DNA of 64,000 nucleotides from Paenibacillus sp. FSL R7-0204 (GTDB taxonomy: Bacteria > Bacillota > Bacilli > Paenibacillales > Paenibacillaceae): positions 1,426,001 through 1,490,000 of the forward strand of contig NZ_JBBOCA010000001.1 of NCBI RefSeq assembly GCF_038002225.1, read 5' to 3'. Made by a program: the position numbers and the translations under genes. Positions within the stretch are counted from its first letter, which is position 1. Each line of letters begins with the position of its first letter. Positions 17,877-27,611 of this stretch are shown here, one piece after another. Below the pieces are notes generated by a model, which saw only the letters and a program-made list of their open reading frames with translations, had not been told where the DNA came from and made no database searches.

Positions 17877-19706
17877 ATGATGTCTTCGGTAAAAAGGTTC
17901 CTGATCGGACGGCCGCTGAAGTCCGATCAGCTGGGAGAACAGAAGCTTAACAAAACCAAGGCCTTAGCCATTCTGTCCTCGGATGCCTTATCCTCTGTGG
18001 CCTATGGTCCGGAGCAGATTCTGCTGGTGCTGATCACGGTTAGTACAGCCGCATTCTGGTATTCCATTCCGATTGCGGGCGGGGTACTGGTGCTGCTCCT
18101 GGCTCTGATACTCTCCTATAGGCAGATCATCTTTGCCTATCCCCAAGGCGGCGGAGCTTATGTCGTATCCAAGGAGAATCTGGGGAAATATCCGGGTCTG
18201 ATTGCCGGGGGTTCCTTGCTCGTCGATTATATACTAACCGTAGCTGTCAGTGTCTCTGCGGGAACGGATGCGATTACTTCAGCTTTTCCGAGTCTGCATC
18301 CTTATAATGTAATAATTGCCATTATATTCGTCCTGCTGATCACGACACTGAATCTGCGCGGGGTCACCGAGTCGGCCTCTTTCCTGGCGTACCCGGTCTA
18401 TCTGTTCGTCCTGGCGATGTTCATTATGATCGGACTGGGCCTGTTCAATGTGCTGACCGGAAGAGTACCGGCGGAGCTTCACACCTCACTGGGAACACCG
18501 GTGGCCGGAATCAGCCTGTTCCTGCTGCTGCGGGCGTTCTCCTCAGGCAGCTCGGCGCTGACTGGGGTGGAGGCCATATCGAATGCGATCCCCAATTTCA
18601 AGGCGCCGGCACCGAATAATGCAGCCAAAACCTTAGCGGCGATGGGAATTCTGCTCGCGCTGTTATTCTCAGGCATCGTGTTCCTGGCGTATTATTACGG
18701 CATTGCTCCGCGTGAACAGGTTACGGTGGTGTCCGATATTGCCGAGCATGTCTTTGGCCGCAACTTCATGTATTATGTCGTGCAGGGAACAACAGCCTTA
18801 ATTCTGGTTCTGGCAGCGAACACCGGATATTCCGCGTTTCCGCTGCTGGCTGTGAATCTGGCGAAGGATAAATTCATTCCCCGGATGTTCACCGTTCGCG
18901 GAGACCGGCTGGGGTACTCGAACGGAATTCTCAGCCTGGGTATCTTGTCGATTATCCTGATCATTGCCTTTAAGGGGCGGACAGAGCATCTTATTCCGCT
19001 GTATGCAGTCGGCGTCTTCATCCCGTTCACCCTGTCGCAGACGGGCATGATCGTCAAATGGCTCCGGCACAAGCCGGAAGGCTGGCTGCCCAAGCTGATC
19101 ATCAATGCAATCGGGGCGCTGATCAGCTTCATTGTTACGATGATGTTCTTCCTGACCAAGTTCACGCAGGTCTGGCCGGTTCTGGTCTTCCTGCCGCTGA
19201 TTATCCTGTTCTTCTACCGCATCTACAAGCATTATGAATCGGTCGCCGACCAATTGCGGGTAGCCACCTGCGGGGAGCCGCCGCTGGCGATTGAAGGGAA
19301 TATCATCATCCTGCCGGTGGCCGGTATTACTCATGTGGTGGAGAATTCTCTGCGGTATGCCAAGTCGCTGGGCGCGCAGCAGATTATTGCCGTCCACATC
19401 CCGTTCGAGCGGGAGGATGACGTCATCTTCGAAGAGAAGTGGAAGAAGTTCCACCCGGAGGTGCGGTTAGTGACGCTGTATTCGCCTTACCGCAGCATCA
19501 TTCATCCATTGACCAAGTTCATTGATACGGTTCAGCGCAAGGCCAGCGAGTCGAATTATCAGGTGACCGTCATTGTCCCTCAATTCATACCGAAGAAGGG
19601 CTGGCATAACATTCTGCATAACCAGTCCAGTCTGCTGATCCGCGCGCATCTGCTGTACCGGCGCAATGTCATTATCACTACCGTCCCTTATCATTTGAAA
19701 AAATAA
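17877..19706 (+). CDS. kimA: KimA-type potassium importer (APC superfamily, YdaO)
   Basis: 609 residues, close to the 607 of Bacillus subtilis KimA. The start begins with SSVKRFLIGRPLKSDQLGEQKLNKTKALAILSSDALSSVAYGPEQ, the strongly conserved KimA/YdaO opening. Twelve or so membrane helices cover residues 30-450, with the substrate-site regions ALSSVAYGPEQ and PQGGGAYVVS. A cytosolic C-terminal domain follows (about 460-609), a universal-stress-like fold that in B. subtilis takes part in c-di-AMP control. ATG 17877 is chosen over GTG 17871 for its GGTGAG spacing. It imports K+ with protons. No ydaO-type riboswitch is evident in the 190-base leader. Confidence 0.85.
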   Translation: MMSSVKRFLIGRPLKSDQLGEQKLNKTKALAILSSDALSSVAYGPEQILLVLITVSTAAFWYSIPIAGGVLVLLLALILSYRQIIFAYPQGGGAYVVSKENLGKYPGLIAGGSLLVDYILTVAVSVSAGTDAITSAFPSLHPYNVIIAIIFVLLITTLNLRGVTESASFLAYPVYLFVLAMFIMIGLGLFNVLTGRVPAELHTSLGTPVAGISLFLLLRAFSSGSSALTGVEAISNAIPNFKAPAPNNAAKTLAAMGILLALLFSGIVFLAYYYGIAPREQVTVVSDIAEHVFGRNFMYYVVQGTTALILVLAANTGYSAFPLLAVNLAKDKFIPRMFTVRGDRLGYSNGILSLGILSIILIIAFKGRTEHLIPLYAVGVFIPFTLSQTGMIVKWLRHKPEGWLPKLIINAIGALISFIVTMMFFLTKFTQVWPVLVFLPLIILFFYRIYKHYESVADQLRVATCGEPPLAIEGNIIILPVAGITHVVENSLRYAKSLGAQQIIAVHIPFEREDDVIFEEKWKKFHPEVRLVTLYSPYRSIIHPLTKFIDTVQRKASESNYQVTVIVPQFIPKKGWHNILHNQSSLLIRAHLLYRRNVIITTVPYHLKK

Positions 19707-19723
19707 CAGGATTATGCGCAGGG

Positions 19724-19761
19724 AAGCCTCCAGCTTACGGATATCCGCAGGCTGGGGGCTT
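19724..19761 (+). terminator. Terminator after kimA
   Basis: AAGCCTCCAGC and GCTGGGGGCTT pair, with an additional inner dyad (CGGATATCCG) in the loop, followed by a T-rich tail. It lies 18 bases after the stop. Confidence 0.75.
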
Positions 19762-19867
19762 TCTGTATCTCCCCGGCATGTGATAAGCTTGACTCTATGG
19801 GCGAAGATTCGCTTCTTCAAGGTTCGGTTAAGCTAGTAGCAACAGTCAGCGGATGGAGGGACAGAGG

Positions 19868-20632
19868 TTGAAGAAACGCAGGTTGAACGGGACTCGAATT
19901 AAGGCAATACTGATGATGCTTATGCTTGTCCTGCTGCTTACAGGGTGCGCGCAAGGCACGGCCCATGTAACCGTGAAGAAGGACGGCTCTCTGGATCTGG
20001 CCTTCAGTCTGTTGCTGGATGCCCGGGCTGAGAAGCTGGTCAGCGGCAAGGTGGAGGAGCTTCTAACCACCCGGCTGGCGGCCGCAGGCATAGAGCTGAA
20101 GAAGACAGCAAGCGGCAAATCAACGGAATATCAATTTCATAAATCGTATGCTTCAATGGAGGAGCTGAAGAACAGCAGCAGCGGCTTTGATATTGTGGAG
20201 GCTGAAGTGGGACAGACGCACAGGTGGCTGTATACCAAATACGATGTGGTGGCCCAGCCTAAGCTGAACGCCTACTCCGATGAGATTATCGACGGCATCG
20301 GCAGCTTGAATGTCCCTAAGTCCCTGGTGCGGCTGCTGATGGGCAGCTTCTCCGTCGATTTCAAATTAACGATTCCCTATGATCTATACGGGGCTAATAA
20401 TGCGGCCGAGCAAGACGGCAACACGTTAACCTGGCATGTGTCGCTTGCGGATTCCGAGCCGATTCAGCTGGTAGTCTATGTACCGGATATCAGGAATATT
20501 GCGATTACTGCAGGCGGCATCTTGCTTATTCTGGCTGTACTTCTTACATGGTTTATCAGAAAAAGAAAGCTGAAGAGGCTCGAGGCCCCGCCTGAAGGCA
20601 AGGCCCCTACTCATCGCCCGGGACCGCTCTAA
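19868..20632 (+). CDS. Membrane-anchored lipoprotein, LppM/DUF3153-like
   Basis: 254 residues from TTG 19868. ATG 19853 is also in frame, but its first codons themselves contain the GGAGGG ribosome site of the TTG. The lipoprotein signal is KAILMMLMLVLLLTGC. The body starts with HVTVKKDGSLDLAFSLLLDARAEKL, typical of the LppM/DUF3153 fold. A C-terminal membrane helix (IAITAGGILLILAVLLTWFI) and the basic tail RKRKLKRL follow. So it has both a lipid and a helix anchor, with the domain outside. Its last 26 bases overlap the convergent AraC-type gene. Function unknown. Confidence 0.75.
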   Translation: MKKRRLNGTRIKAILMMLMLVLLLTGCAQGTAHVTVKKDGSLDLAFSLLLDARAEKLVSGKVEELLTTRLAAAGIELKKTASGKSTEYQFHKSYASMEELKNSSSGFDIVEAEVGQTHRWLYTKYDVVAQPKLNAYSDEIIDGIGSLNVPKSLVRLLMGSFSVDFKLTIPYDLYGANNAAEQDGNTLTWHVSLADSEPIQLVVYVPDIRNIAITAGGILLILAVLLTWFIRKRKLKRLEAPPEGKAPTHRPGPL

Positions 20633-22946
20633 GCTTCGTATGGAAGCTGTCACGGTACTGGCCGGGGGTCATCCCCTCCTGCTTACGGAAGGAACGGATG
20701 AAATTCTGTGAATTATTGTATCTCAGGCGGGAGGCGATATCCTTCACGGGCATATCGGTCTCCTCCAGCCATTTCTTGGCCATTTTGAACCGGTACATGG
20801 TCAGGTAATCACTGAAATAATACTGCGTCTCCTTGCGGAATACACTGCTGATGTAGTTGGCGTTATAATGCAGCCGGGAAGCACACTCCTCCAGCGTCAG
20901 ATCCTGGTCATACTCATGCTGGACGATGTCGATCAGCTTCTCGGAGATATTATGATACTGGGCGTTCTGCCTGCTGTGGAAGATGACGATGACCGGCTGA
21001 ATCACAATAGTCCAGAACCAGTCTTCAATCTCGGCCACGATATGCAGATCGGTCAGCTCCTCGAACAGGGAACCGCCCGCGTGGTAGATCTGATTCAGCG
21101 TAATTCCCGATTCCTGCATCATAATGAGCGTATTGTTCAGCAGCCGGGTCAGCGGAATCTGATATTCCTGCGGCGACAGTCCCAGCGCAAAAATACACTT
21201 GAACAGCTTATGCAGCAGCTCCTTCGCCTTATCGCTGTCCGCCAGCTTGATGGCATCCATCAGGTCATTTTCCGTGTGGGTCGGGTAGTTCAAATTGAGA
21301 TAATGCTTGCCGGAATTGATATTCTCGTACTGGATAATGATACCTTTGCCCAGGGTAATCCGGTGCTTCAGAGCCTCCAGGCTTTCCCGGTAGGCAATGG
21401 ACATTTTGTCAAACGAATGAAACGGCAGGCTCAGCCCAATGCTGACCTGCAGCTTCAGGACCCCGTTAATCTCCTGCTGCAGCTTCTCCGTCAGCGCATA
21501 GAGCATCCGGTGAAAAGCTTCCGTGCTCTCCTCCTCACTGCCGATGACGACTGTCAGCGCATGCCCCATCATCACAGGGGTTAGCCTGTGCTGCGCAGAG
21601 ACCAGCTCCTGAGTCATATTATGCGCTGCGAATAACAGCAGATTAAGATCCTTTTTCTCATAGCTGTTCTCCTCGGAGAAGTCGATGCTCAGCGTAATCA
21701 CAGCCATCGTCTTCCATTCCTCGACTTGCTTGCCGTACCCGTATTGCTCCAGCTCCTCCATCAGCTCGCGTCTTCTCAGATTGTCTCCGAACGCCTGAAT
21801 CAGAAAGAAGGTCCGCACCTGTCCGAGATGCTGGCTGACCTCCTTCTCCAGCTGCGACTTCGATTGGAACAGGGAATGCACCTGTTCGCCAATAAGCTGG
21901 AATTCATCCGTACGCCCTGCCCGCAGACCGGGACGGCGCAGTCCAATCTGGGTGAGCAGCCGCTCGATAGGTGTATACATGCGCCGGGAGCCCAGCCAAG
22001 CCAGCAGGACAGACAACAGCAGCATGAATGTGCAGACGAATACCGTGTAGGTGCCAATTTTGCCGGATTCGCGGGTCAGGCTCTTGATGGAGGTGGCCGA
22101 CAAATAGATCCAGCCGTTCAACTGGGAACGCATATAGGTGATCGAGTAATCGGCTTCATTAAGCTTGGTCTTGAATTGTCCCGACGGCTCGGCGGCAGTG
22201 GCGATCTGCTCGAAGCCCGTGAAGCCGGCCGCTGTGGCAGGCTCTCCGATCAGCTTGCGGTCCGGATGCAGCAGAATCCGTCCGCTTTTATCCAGCACCA
22301 TAATACTGTCCAGCGGCTGCATATCGGGATTAATGAAGTCCTGAAGACTGCAGGCCGGAATATTGGCCAGAGCCAGTCCGTATTTCTGCAGCTTGGTGGT
22401 CGGCAGCTTCTTAATCAGGCTGATGCTGTAATTGCAGCCGGTCACGTTAATGCTCTCTTCACTGTAGAACAGGGAGGAAGGGTTCAGCACCCAAGAAGAG
22501 CTGCCTTCCACATTCAGCAGATTCGTCAGCTGCTCGTAATTACGGTATTCATTCAGCCGGTAGAGCCCGGAATTCTTGATCATCCAGTTCTGGCGCTGAT
22601 TGAGCAGGATGACATCCTCCAGCTTCGTATCGAAGGACTGCATATTGCGGATTTCATTGCGGATGTCGTTATATAAAATGAAATCGTTTTCACTAAGCGG
22701 GTTGTTCAGCGCCTTCTTCAGCACCGAAGAGTTCACGACCTGGTTCAAGGTCTGGTTGACAGTATTCAGCTTATGTTCTACATTTGAGGTAATTTGTAAA
22801 ATGAGTTCCTTTTTGCTTTCGTTAACATTTTTTTGAATTTCGCTGGAGGATGTGAAGTAGGAGAATGAGCCAATGAACAGCACCGGCAGGATGCTGATGG
22901 CGAACGCGAACATAGTTAATTTACTGAGAAAGCTAAGACGTTTCAA
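20607..22946 (-). CDS. AraC-family regulator with membrane sensor half (Cache-type)
   Basis: 779 residues. One membrane helix near residues 10-30, an extracellular sensor domain (about 35-300), and a second helix at about 300-320 (GTYTVFVCTFMLLLSVLLAWLG). A cytoplasmic linker (about 330-660) follows, then a C-terminal AraC/XylS DNA-binding domain (about 675-770) with both helix-turn-helix motifs (LTLEECASRLHYNANYISSVFRKE; MPVKDIASRLRYNNSQNFIRSFRKQEGMTPGQYR). This one-protein sensor-regulator is common in Paenibacillus carbohydrate loci. It is divergent from a sugar-binding lipoprotein gene and probably activates the pectin-type locus downstream. Confidence 0.9.
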   Translation of the reverse strand: MKRLSFLSKLTMFAFAISILPVLFIGSFSYFTSSSEIQKNVNESKKELILQITSNVEHKLNTVNQTLNQVVNSSVLKKALNNPLSENDFILYNDIRNEIRNMQSFDTKLEDVILLNQRQNWMIKNSGLYRLNEYRNYEQLTNLLNVEGSSSWVLNPSSLFYSEESINVTGCNYSISLIKKLPTTKLQKYGLALANIPACSLQDFINPDMQPLDSIMVLDKSGRILLHPDRKLIGEPATAAGFTGFEQIATAAEPSGQFKTKLNEADYSITYMRSQLNGWIYLSATSIKSLTRESGKIGTYTVFVCTFMLLLSVLLAWLGSRRMYTPIERLLTQIGLRRPGLRAGRTDEFQLIGEQVHSLFQSKSQLEKEVSQHLGQVRTFFLIQAFGDNLRRRELMEELEQYGYGKQVEEWKTMAVITLSIDFSEENSYEKKDLNLLLFAAHNMTQELVSAQHRLTPVMMGHALTVVIGSEEESTEAFHRMLYALTEKLQQEINGVLKLQVSIGLSLPFHSFDKMSIAYRESLEALKHRITLGKGIIIQYENINSGKHYLNLNYPTHTENDLMDAIKLADSDKAKELLHKLFKCIFALGLSPQEYQIPLTRLLNNTLIMMQESGITLNQIYHAGGSLFEELTDLHIVAEIEDWFWTIVIQPVIVIFHSRQNAQYHNISEKLIDIVQHEYDQDLTLEECASRLHYNANYISSVFRKETQYYFSDYLTMYRFKMAKKWLEETDMPVKDIASRLRYNNSQNFIRSFRKQEGMTPGQYRDSFHTKLRAVPGDE

Positions 22947-23131
22947 CAGAGTTCAGCACCTTTGCATGAAATAGGAAAATCACTGTCTTAAGTGTATGCA
23001 TCACGAAGGATAATAACAATAATCATCTGGTGCCGCAATAATCATTTTCTCTAATCATTCATACATAAGCTGCATTATTCAATAGATAGGCTTCTAAGGC
23101 AGATAAATATTACGCTTCAGGGGGTTATGGA

Positions 23132-24652
23132 ATGTTCAACCGGTTAACGGGCAGAAAGAAAGCTCTTGCGGGGTGCTTCATCCTGTTCTTATCGTTCATG
23201 ATGTTAAGCGCTTGCAGCGGGGGGGAGTCTGAGCGTTCCGATTCAGCGGGTGCCCCGGCACCGATCTCGATTCTGGCACCGCTGCATTTTCCGCAGACGC
23301 CTTCAGCGGAGCTGATCGCCGAGATTGAGAGACTGACCGGGACTCAGCTCGATATTACCTGGGTGCCGGAAGGCGTCTACACGGACAAAATGAATACCGC
23401 ACTGACTACCGGCTCGCTCGGCAAAGTGACGTTCGTGAAATTCACCGATTATAATCCGGTTAAGAATATGATCCGCTCCGGCGCTTTTTGGGAGATTGGT
23501 CCCTATCTGGCGGAATTTCCGAATCTCAGTCAGCTGAATGCGGCGATTCTTAAACAGACTTCGGTGGATGGGGGAATCTATGGACTTTATACAGAAAGAC
23601 CGGCCTCCCGGCAGGGCATTATTATCCGCAAGGACTGGCTGGAGAAGCTGCATCTCAGTCCGCCTAGTACGCTGGAGGAGCTGTATGAGGTGATGAAGCA
23701 GTTCACCATGAAGGACCCGGACGGCAACGGCAAGGCAGATACCCTCGGACTGGTGGACCGCAACGATCTGGTGTACGGGGTATTCAAGACGTTAAGCTCT
23801 TATTTCGGCACGCCGAATAACTGGGAAATCGAAGATGGACAGTTCATCCCGGAATTCGCCACGCCCGAGTATATGGACACGATGAACTTCATGCGCAAAT
23901 TATACAAGGAGGGGATCATTAACCAGGATTTCGCCCTGACCAGCAAGGAAGTGCAGCGGGACAAATTCATCCGGGGAACCGCCGGGATCTTCATCGGGAG
24001 TATGACGGATGTGCAGCGGCTATCCATTGAGGCCAAGGCGATCAACCCCAAGGCGGAGCTGACGCTGATTAACCGGATTAAGGGACCGGACGGATATAAG
24101 GTATGGTCTATACCCAAGTACAACGGCTTGTACCTCTTTTCACGTAAAGCCATTGCTACCGAGCAGGAGCTGAAGCAGGTGCTCGGATTCTTCGACCGCA
24201 CGATGGATGAGGATGTAGCCAACCTGATGGCTTACGGCTTCGAGGGCCGCCACTATAAGCTGGACGGGGAAGGCAAAGTAATTCTTCCGGAAGAAACGTC
24301 CCAGCTGCGGGTGTATGAGGTCAATCCGCTCAATTCCCTGATGATCGCCGATGTAGGCAATACCCATATCAAGGAGGTCGCGCAAAAGGAGCAGCTCACC
24401 GCCCTGGCCGACCAGCTCAGCCGGGATAACGAGCAGTTTCTCGTCGATGACCCCACCGTGTCACTCACCTCGCCGACCTATGACGAGAAGAACGCCGAGC
24501 TGTCCGCGATCATCGTGGATGCCACCTACAATTATATTCTCGGCAACATCGACGCCGCCGGCTTCGCCGGGGAGGTGGAGAAATGGAAGACCAGCGGCGG
24601 CAGCCTGATTATTCAGGAGTACGGGGAGGCGGCGAGGGGGTTGGAGGAGTGA
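23132..24652 (+). CDS. Extracellular sugar-binding lipoprotein (LplA-like), no adjacent permeases
   Basis: 506 residues with a signal peptide ending in FMMLSACSGG. It is clearly paralogous to the protein encoded at 31904-33466: both have FWEIGP-LxEFPNL, RQGII-RKDW, DPDGNGK-DT-GVVDRN-LVYG-FKT and FGTPNNW motifs in register. The divergent AraC-type gene is its likely regulator. Unlike the other binding-protein genes here, no permease follows; the next base composition is AT-rich island DNA, so the original operon has probably been interrupted just after this gene. Confidence 0.9.
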   Translation: MFNRLTGRKKALAGCFILFLSFMMLSACSGGESERSDSAGAPAPISILAPLHFPQTPSAELIAEIERLTGTQLDITWVPEGVYTDKMNTALTTGSLGKVTFVKFTDYNPVKNMIRSGAFWEIGPYLAEFPNLSQLNAAILKQTSVDGGIYGLYTERPASRQGIIIRKDWLEKLHLSPPSTLEELYEVMKQFTMKDPDGNGKADTLGLVDRNDLVYGVFKTLSSYFGTPNNWEIEDGQFIPEFATPEYMDTMNFMRKLYKEGIINQDFALTSKEVQRDKFIRGTAGIFIGSMTDVQRLSIEAKAINPKAELTLINRIKGPDGYKVWSIPKYNGLYLFSRKAIATEQELKQVLGFFDRTMDEDVANLMAYGFEGRHYKLDGEGKVILPEETSQLRVYEVNPLNSLMIADVGNTHIKEVAQKEQLTALADQLSRDNEQFLVDDPTVSLTSPTYDEKNAELSAIIVDATYNYILGNIDAAGFAGEVEKWKTSGGSLIIQEYGEAARGLEE

Positions 24653-25491
24653 GGCAGAATGAGTTCGTAAGAAAGGGTAAGGAACATTTCGAAACGGTAA
24701 TACTTCCAAAACTCCGATTGATTTCTGAACAGGTTGTCAATAATATGATGATCTTCATTGAAGGTTCGGTTGCATATGGATTCTGTGATGAAAAATCGGA
24801 TGTTGATTTAGATTATTATATCGACATGGATATTGATGAGGATATCCGTCAAAGAATCAGAGAACTTTTTACGGGCGAAACCTATTGGTATCAAGGGGTA
24901 CGAGTATCTTACGGGTTTAGCGGAGCGTATTGGAAATTTGATCTCCTTATGAATGATGAAATGGATAGATTCTGGAATGAGTTTGATCCTTATGCGTTAA
25001 ACAATATTATGAGAGCTATTCCAGTATGGGACCCCAAAGGAATCTTAGCATTATCGCAAAAAAGGGTTGAATGCTATCCGGATGAGATAAAAAAGAAGAT
25101 TATTCGTGGTCTATGGGTTACAATTAATGACAGTGGCGAGTACAATTTCTGCGAAGCATTGAAAAGAAATAATATAATTGAAGGGCGGATCTATCAATAT
25201 AGAGCAATAGAAGCAATGCTTCGACTGGTATATATCTTAAATAATCAATATTTTTATCCAACTAAATGGTTATCTGCGGGATTAGATCATGTACAGGAGG
25301 ATTTTGGGCTAAAAGAGGCTTTTAATAAAATAGCTGCATCACATTGTGAAGAAGATGATTATAAAGAGTTTAAGAAAGTCTATGAAAATATGAAGCAATT
25401 TATGGTTCAGTATGATTCGATTGAATTAGAGTGTATTGACAACTACAGTATGATTTTTCAAAAACCATTTCATGTTTTTAGTGCATTTTAG
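24649..25491 (+). CDS. Nucleotidyltransferase-fold protein (DUF4037-like)
   Basis: About 280 residues if started at GTG 24649, which overlaps the preceding stop by four bases (GTGA). The nucleotidyltransferase core is FIEGSVAYGFCDEKSDVDLDYYI (residues about 34-56), with the GS motif and the two metal-binding aspartates, and a third acidic residue in KFDLLMND. The rest is helical. Composition falls sharply to AT-rich exactly here, so this is the left edge of an accessory island. The true start is uncertain; the coding part with homology begins near 24670. The substrate is unknown; such proteins can modify antibiotics, nucleotides or proteins. Confidence 0.75.
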   Translation: MRQNEFVRKGKEHFETVILPKLRLISEQVVNNMMIFIEGSVAYGFCDEKSDVDLDYYIDMDIDEDIRQRIRELFTGETYWYQGVRVSYGFSGAYWKFDLLMNDEMDRFWNEFDPYALNNIMRAIPVWDPKGILALSQKRVECYPDEIKKKIIRGLWVTINDSGEYNFCEALKRNNIIEGRIYQYRAIEAMLRLVYILNNQYFYPTKWLSAGLDHVQEDFGLKEAFNKIAASHCEEDDYKEFKKVYENMKQFMVQYDSIELECIDNYSMIFQKPFHVFSAF

Positions 25492-25519
25492 ATCAGACAA
25501 TATGGAGGTAGATTACACC

Positions 25520-25963
25520 GTGAATATTCAATTACATAAGATTACCCCTGAGATGGAACAGGAGTGCACCCAATTGAGTGTAAGTGCCGGGCAACTGGAT
25601 TTGGTGGCAAGTAATGCCGACTCACTTGTACATGCGACCAACGAACCTACCTCTGTACCCTATGGTATTTTCAATGAAGAAGAGATGGTCGGATTTATCC
25701 TGTTTGACAATGAAGCATATACAGACGGCTACTATTGGATTCTGAGATTTATGATTGACGGAAGATTTCAGGGCAAAGGGTACGGGAAAGCAGCAATTAA
25801 AGAGGTTATTAAGATGCTGAACAACCGCGAGGATTGCACACAGATTAGGGTATCGCATATCCCGATTAATCTAGCGGCTAATAAGCTCTATAAGAGTGTG
25901 GGATTCACCGAGACTGGGGAGTTTGAGGACAACGGGGATATTATTTTGGGTTATAGGATGTGA
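25520..25963 (+). CDS. GNAT N-acetyltransferase (BltD/PaiA-like)
   Basis: 147 residues from GTG 25520; upstream ATG 25502 is in frame, but its second to fourth codons hold the GGAGG ribosome site. The GNAT core has WILRFMIDGRFQGKGYGKAAIKEVI, with motif A Q-G-K-G-Y-G for acetyl-CoA. The late motif NLAANKLYKSVGFTETGEF is typical of BltD/PaiA-type polyamine acetyltransferases. The 18 bases upstream of ATG 25502 include the end of the nucleotidyltransferase gene, so the two are likely one unit. Followed by a strong terminator. Confidence 0.85.
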   Translation: MNIQLHKITPEMEQECTQLSVSAGQLDLVASNADSLVHATNEPTSVPYGIFNEEEMVGFILFDNEAYTDGYYWILRFMIDGRFQGKGYGKAAIKEVIKMLNNREDCTQIRVSHIPINLAANKLYKSVGFTETGEFEDNGDIILGYRM

Positions 25964-25974
25964 GCATTTTTTTA

Positions 25975-26006
25975 GGCCTTGAGTGAATCCTCAAGGTCTT
26001 TTTTTT
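25975..26006 (+). terminator. Terminator after GNAT gene
   Basis: CCTTGAG and CTCAAGG pair over a six-base loop and are followed by a run of eight T residues. It lies 13 bases after the stop. Confidence 0.9.
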
Positions 26007-26121
26007 GTGCCCGAAACTATTCATAACTCTATTCATGAAAGTGAGCAGGATGGCCATTGTACCAATAGTGGCAACCCTAATGCCAAAATTTTAAAGTTTA
26101 GGAAAAATACATAATCAGTAC

Positions 26122-26150
26122 TTGATTAATGAATCGACCGCTGGTATATT
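26122..26150 (+). promoter_or_regulatory. Predicted promoter of the XRE regulator/peptide unit
   Basis: TTGATT (26122-26127), exactly 17 bases, then TATATT (26145-26150). It is 64 bases upstream of the TTG start at 26214, with an AT-rich leader. No dyad was evident around it. Confidence 0.55.
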
Positions 26151-26213
26151 TTGTATAACAGAAAAGGGATTTTATTCTATAAATACAAATTAAATAGGGA
26201 GGGTGGTTAGGAC

Positions 26214-27611
26214 TTGCAGGCAACGACTACGATGTTATCGGAACTGGAGGAGTATTTGCGGCAGAAGGGATTATCGATCACGGAATTCGCCAAGCGTTCT
26301 CAGCTTCATTCGGGGACACTCAGCAATATTCTTCGCGGACACCGGCCTATTGCGATGCAGCAGCTAGATCGGATTACCGAGGCCATGGGACAGGAGAAAG
26401 GATACTTCTATGACTTGTATATCGATGATTATATTATCCGTGGTTCCTCAGACTGGAGAAGGATTGGACCGCTATTGCTCCGCTGTGCTGACCTGAACAG
26501 ATTGGGCAGTATTCAGCGCCTGGCCCGCCATATTATGGACAATCTGATGTACGCTCCATTGTTGTTTGATAGTGCGGAAGAACTCTTCAAAGCCCGGAAA
26601 AAGGAAGCTGCTGCTGCTATCTACGAGATTGTTGCTGAAGCCGAACGCTACCAGCATTCAGAACGTTTGGCGCTATGCCAATTCAGGCTGTTTATTATTT
26701 CGCTCAGCGATGACCAGAACCGGAACCTGTGGGCTGCGAACCGGTTTGAGCCTTTTGTGGAACGGCTCGATGAAGTCGATCAACTGGATGCACTCAAAGA
26801 GCTTGCCAATACATACCGGTCTTTACAGCGCTGGGACAAGGTCGATGAATGTGCAGCCAAGATGGGGCATAAGGCTAGAATACAGTATGACCTGAAGGTC
26901 CAGCACGAACACAGAGCATCAGAACCCGTGAAGCTCCCCGGCAGACCGCTGTTCTTTTACATTGCATACAGTGATTTGTTGCGGGGGAATGTTTGTGATG
27001 AGCTTGGGGATTATGAGGGAGCTTTGGGTTACATAAGCCGTTATTCTGATTTGGGCTGGGTGAGAGAGCAGGAAGATGAGGTCGAGCGTTGGAAGAGTCT
27101 GTTTATGGAATGGTCCGAGGCTAATACTTGTCTAGCAAGGCTTTGGAGCGGGGAAAACGAAATTATTGAACGATATAAAATTTATATAGAGAAGCATAAA
27201 GAAGAACAGGTAACGGGGCTTCTAAATGTTGTTAGGGTAGCTAATAAGTATCAATTAAATGTTGATGATATACTAAATTATTTCAATCAAGAAATTCAAG
27301 AAGATATCAGTGAACTAATAGCGGGGAGATATAACCGGAAGTTGGCACTTGATCGTCGGGCTACATTAATGTATGAACTTGCATTTTACCATTTGCATAA
27401 AGGCGATTATCCTAAAGGTTTTGATTTGTTGTTAAAAACAATAGAAAATTTCCAGCAGATAAACAATGAGAAGTATATACTGGAAAGTGTAACTCTGTTT
27501 GAAAGGTTTAGAAATATTGCCAGTCAAGAGATAAGGGAGCAATATCAAACTTTACTTTTGGGAGGGAATTCTCATGAAGAAAAAGGCAGTTATACTTCTT
27601 ACGGTTCTTAG
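26214..27611 (+). CDS. XRE helix-turn-helix regulator with TPR-like sensor domain (RRNPP/AloR-like)
   Basis: 465 residues from TTG 26214, which has AGGGAGGGTGG upstream (ATG 26232 is in frame). N-terminal XRE domain: LSITEFAKRSQLHSGTLSNILRGHRPIAMQQLDRIT (about 20-55). The remaining 400 residues are entirely helical with repeated about 35-40-residue blocks of aromatic/Ala-rich pairs (for example YEGALGYISRYSDL and ELAFYHLHKGDYPKGFDLLLKTIENFQ), the pattern of TPR-like peptide receptors. A secreted-peptide gene overlaps its 3' end. Composition changes inside the gene: balanced GC up to about 27120, AT-rich after. It probably binds the re-imported peptide and controls nearby promoters. Confidence 0.82.
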   Translation: MQATTTMLSELEEYLRQKGLSITEFAKRSQLHSGTLSNILRGHRPIAMQQLDRITEAMGQEKGYFYDLYIDDYIIRGSSDWRRIGPLLLRCADLNRLGSIQRLARHIMDNLMYAPLLFDSAEELFKARKKEAAAAIYEIVAEAERYQHSERLALCQFRLFIISLSDDQNRNLWAANRFEPFVERLDEVDQLDALKELANTYRSLQRWDKVDECAAKMGHKARIQYDLKVQHEHRASEPVKLPGRPLFFYIAYSDLLRGNVCDELGDYEGALGYISRYSDLGWVREQEDEVERWKSLFMEWSEANTCLARLWSGENEIIERYKIYIEKHKEEQVTGLLNVVRVANKYQLNVDDILNYFNQEIQEDISELIAGRYNRKLALDRRATLMYELAFYHLHKGDYPKGFDLLLKTIENFQQINNEKYILESVTLFERFRNIASQEIREQYQTLLLGGNSHEEKGSYTSYGS

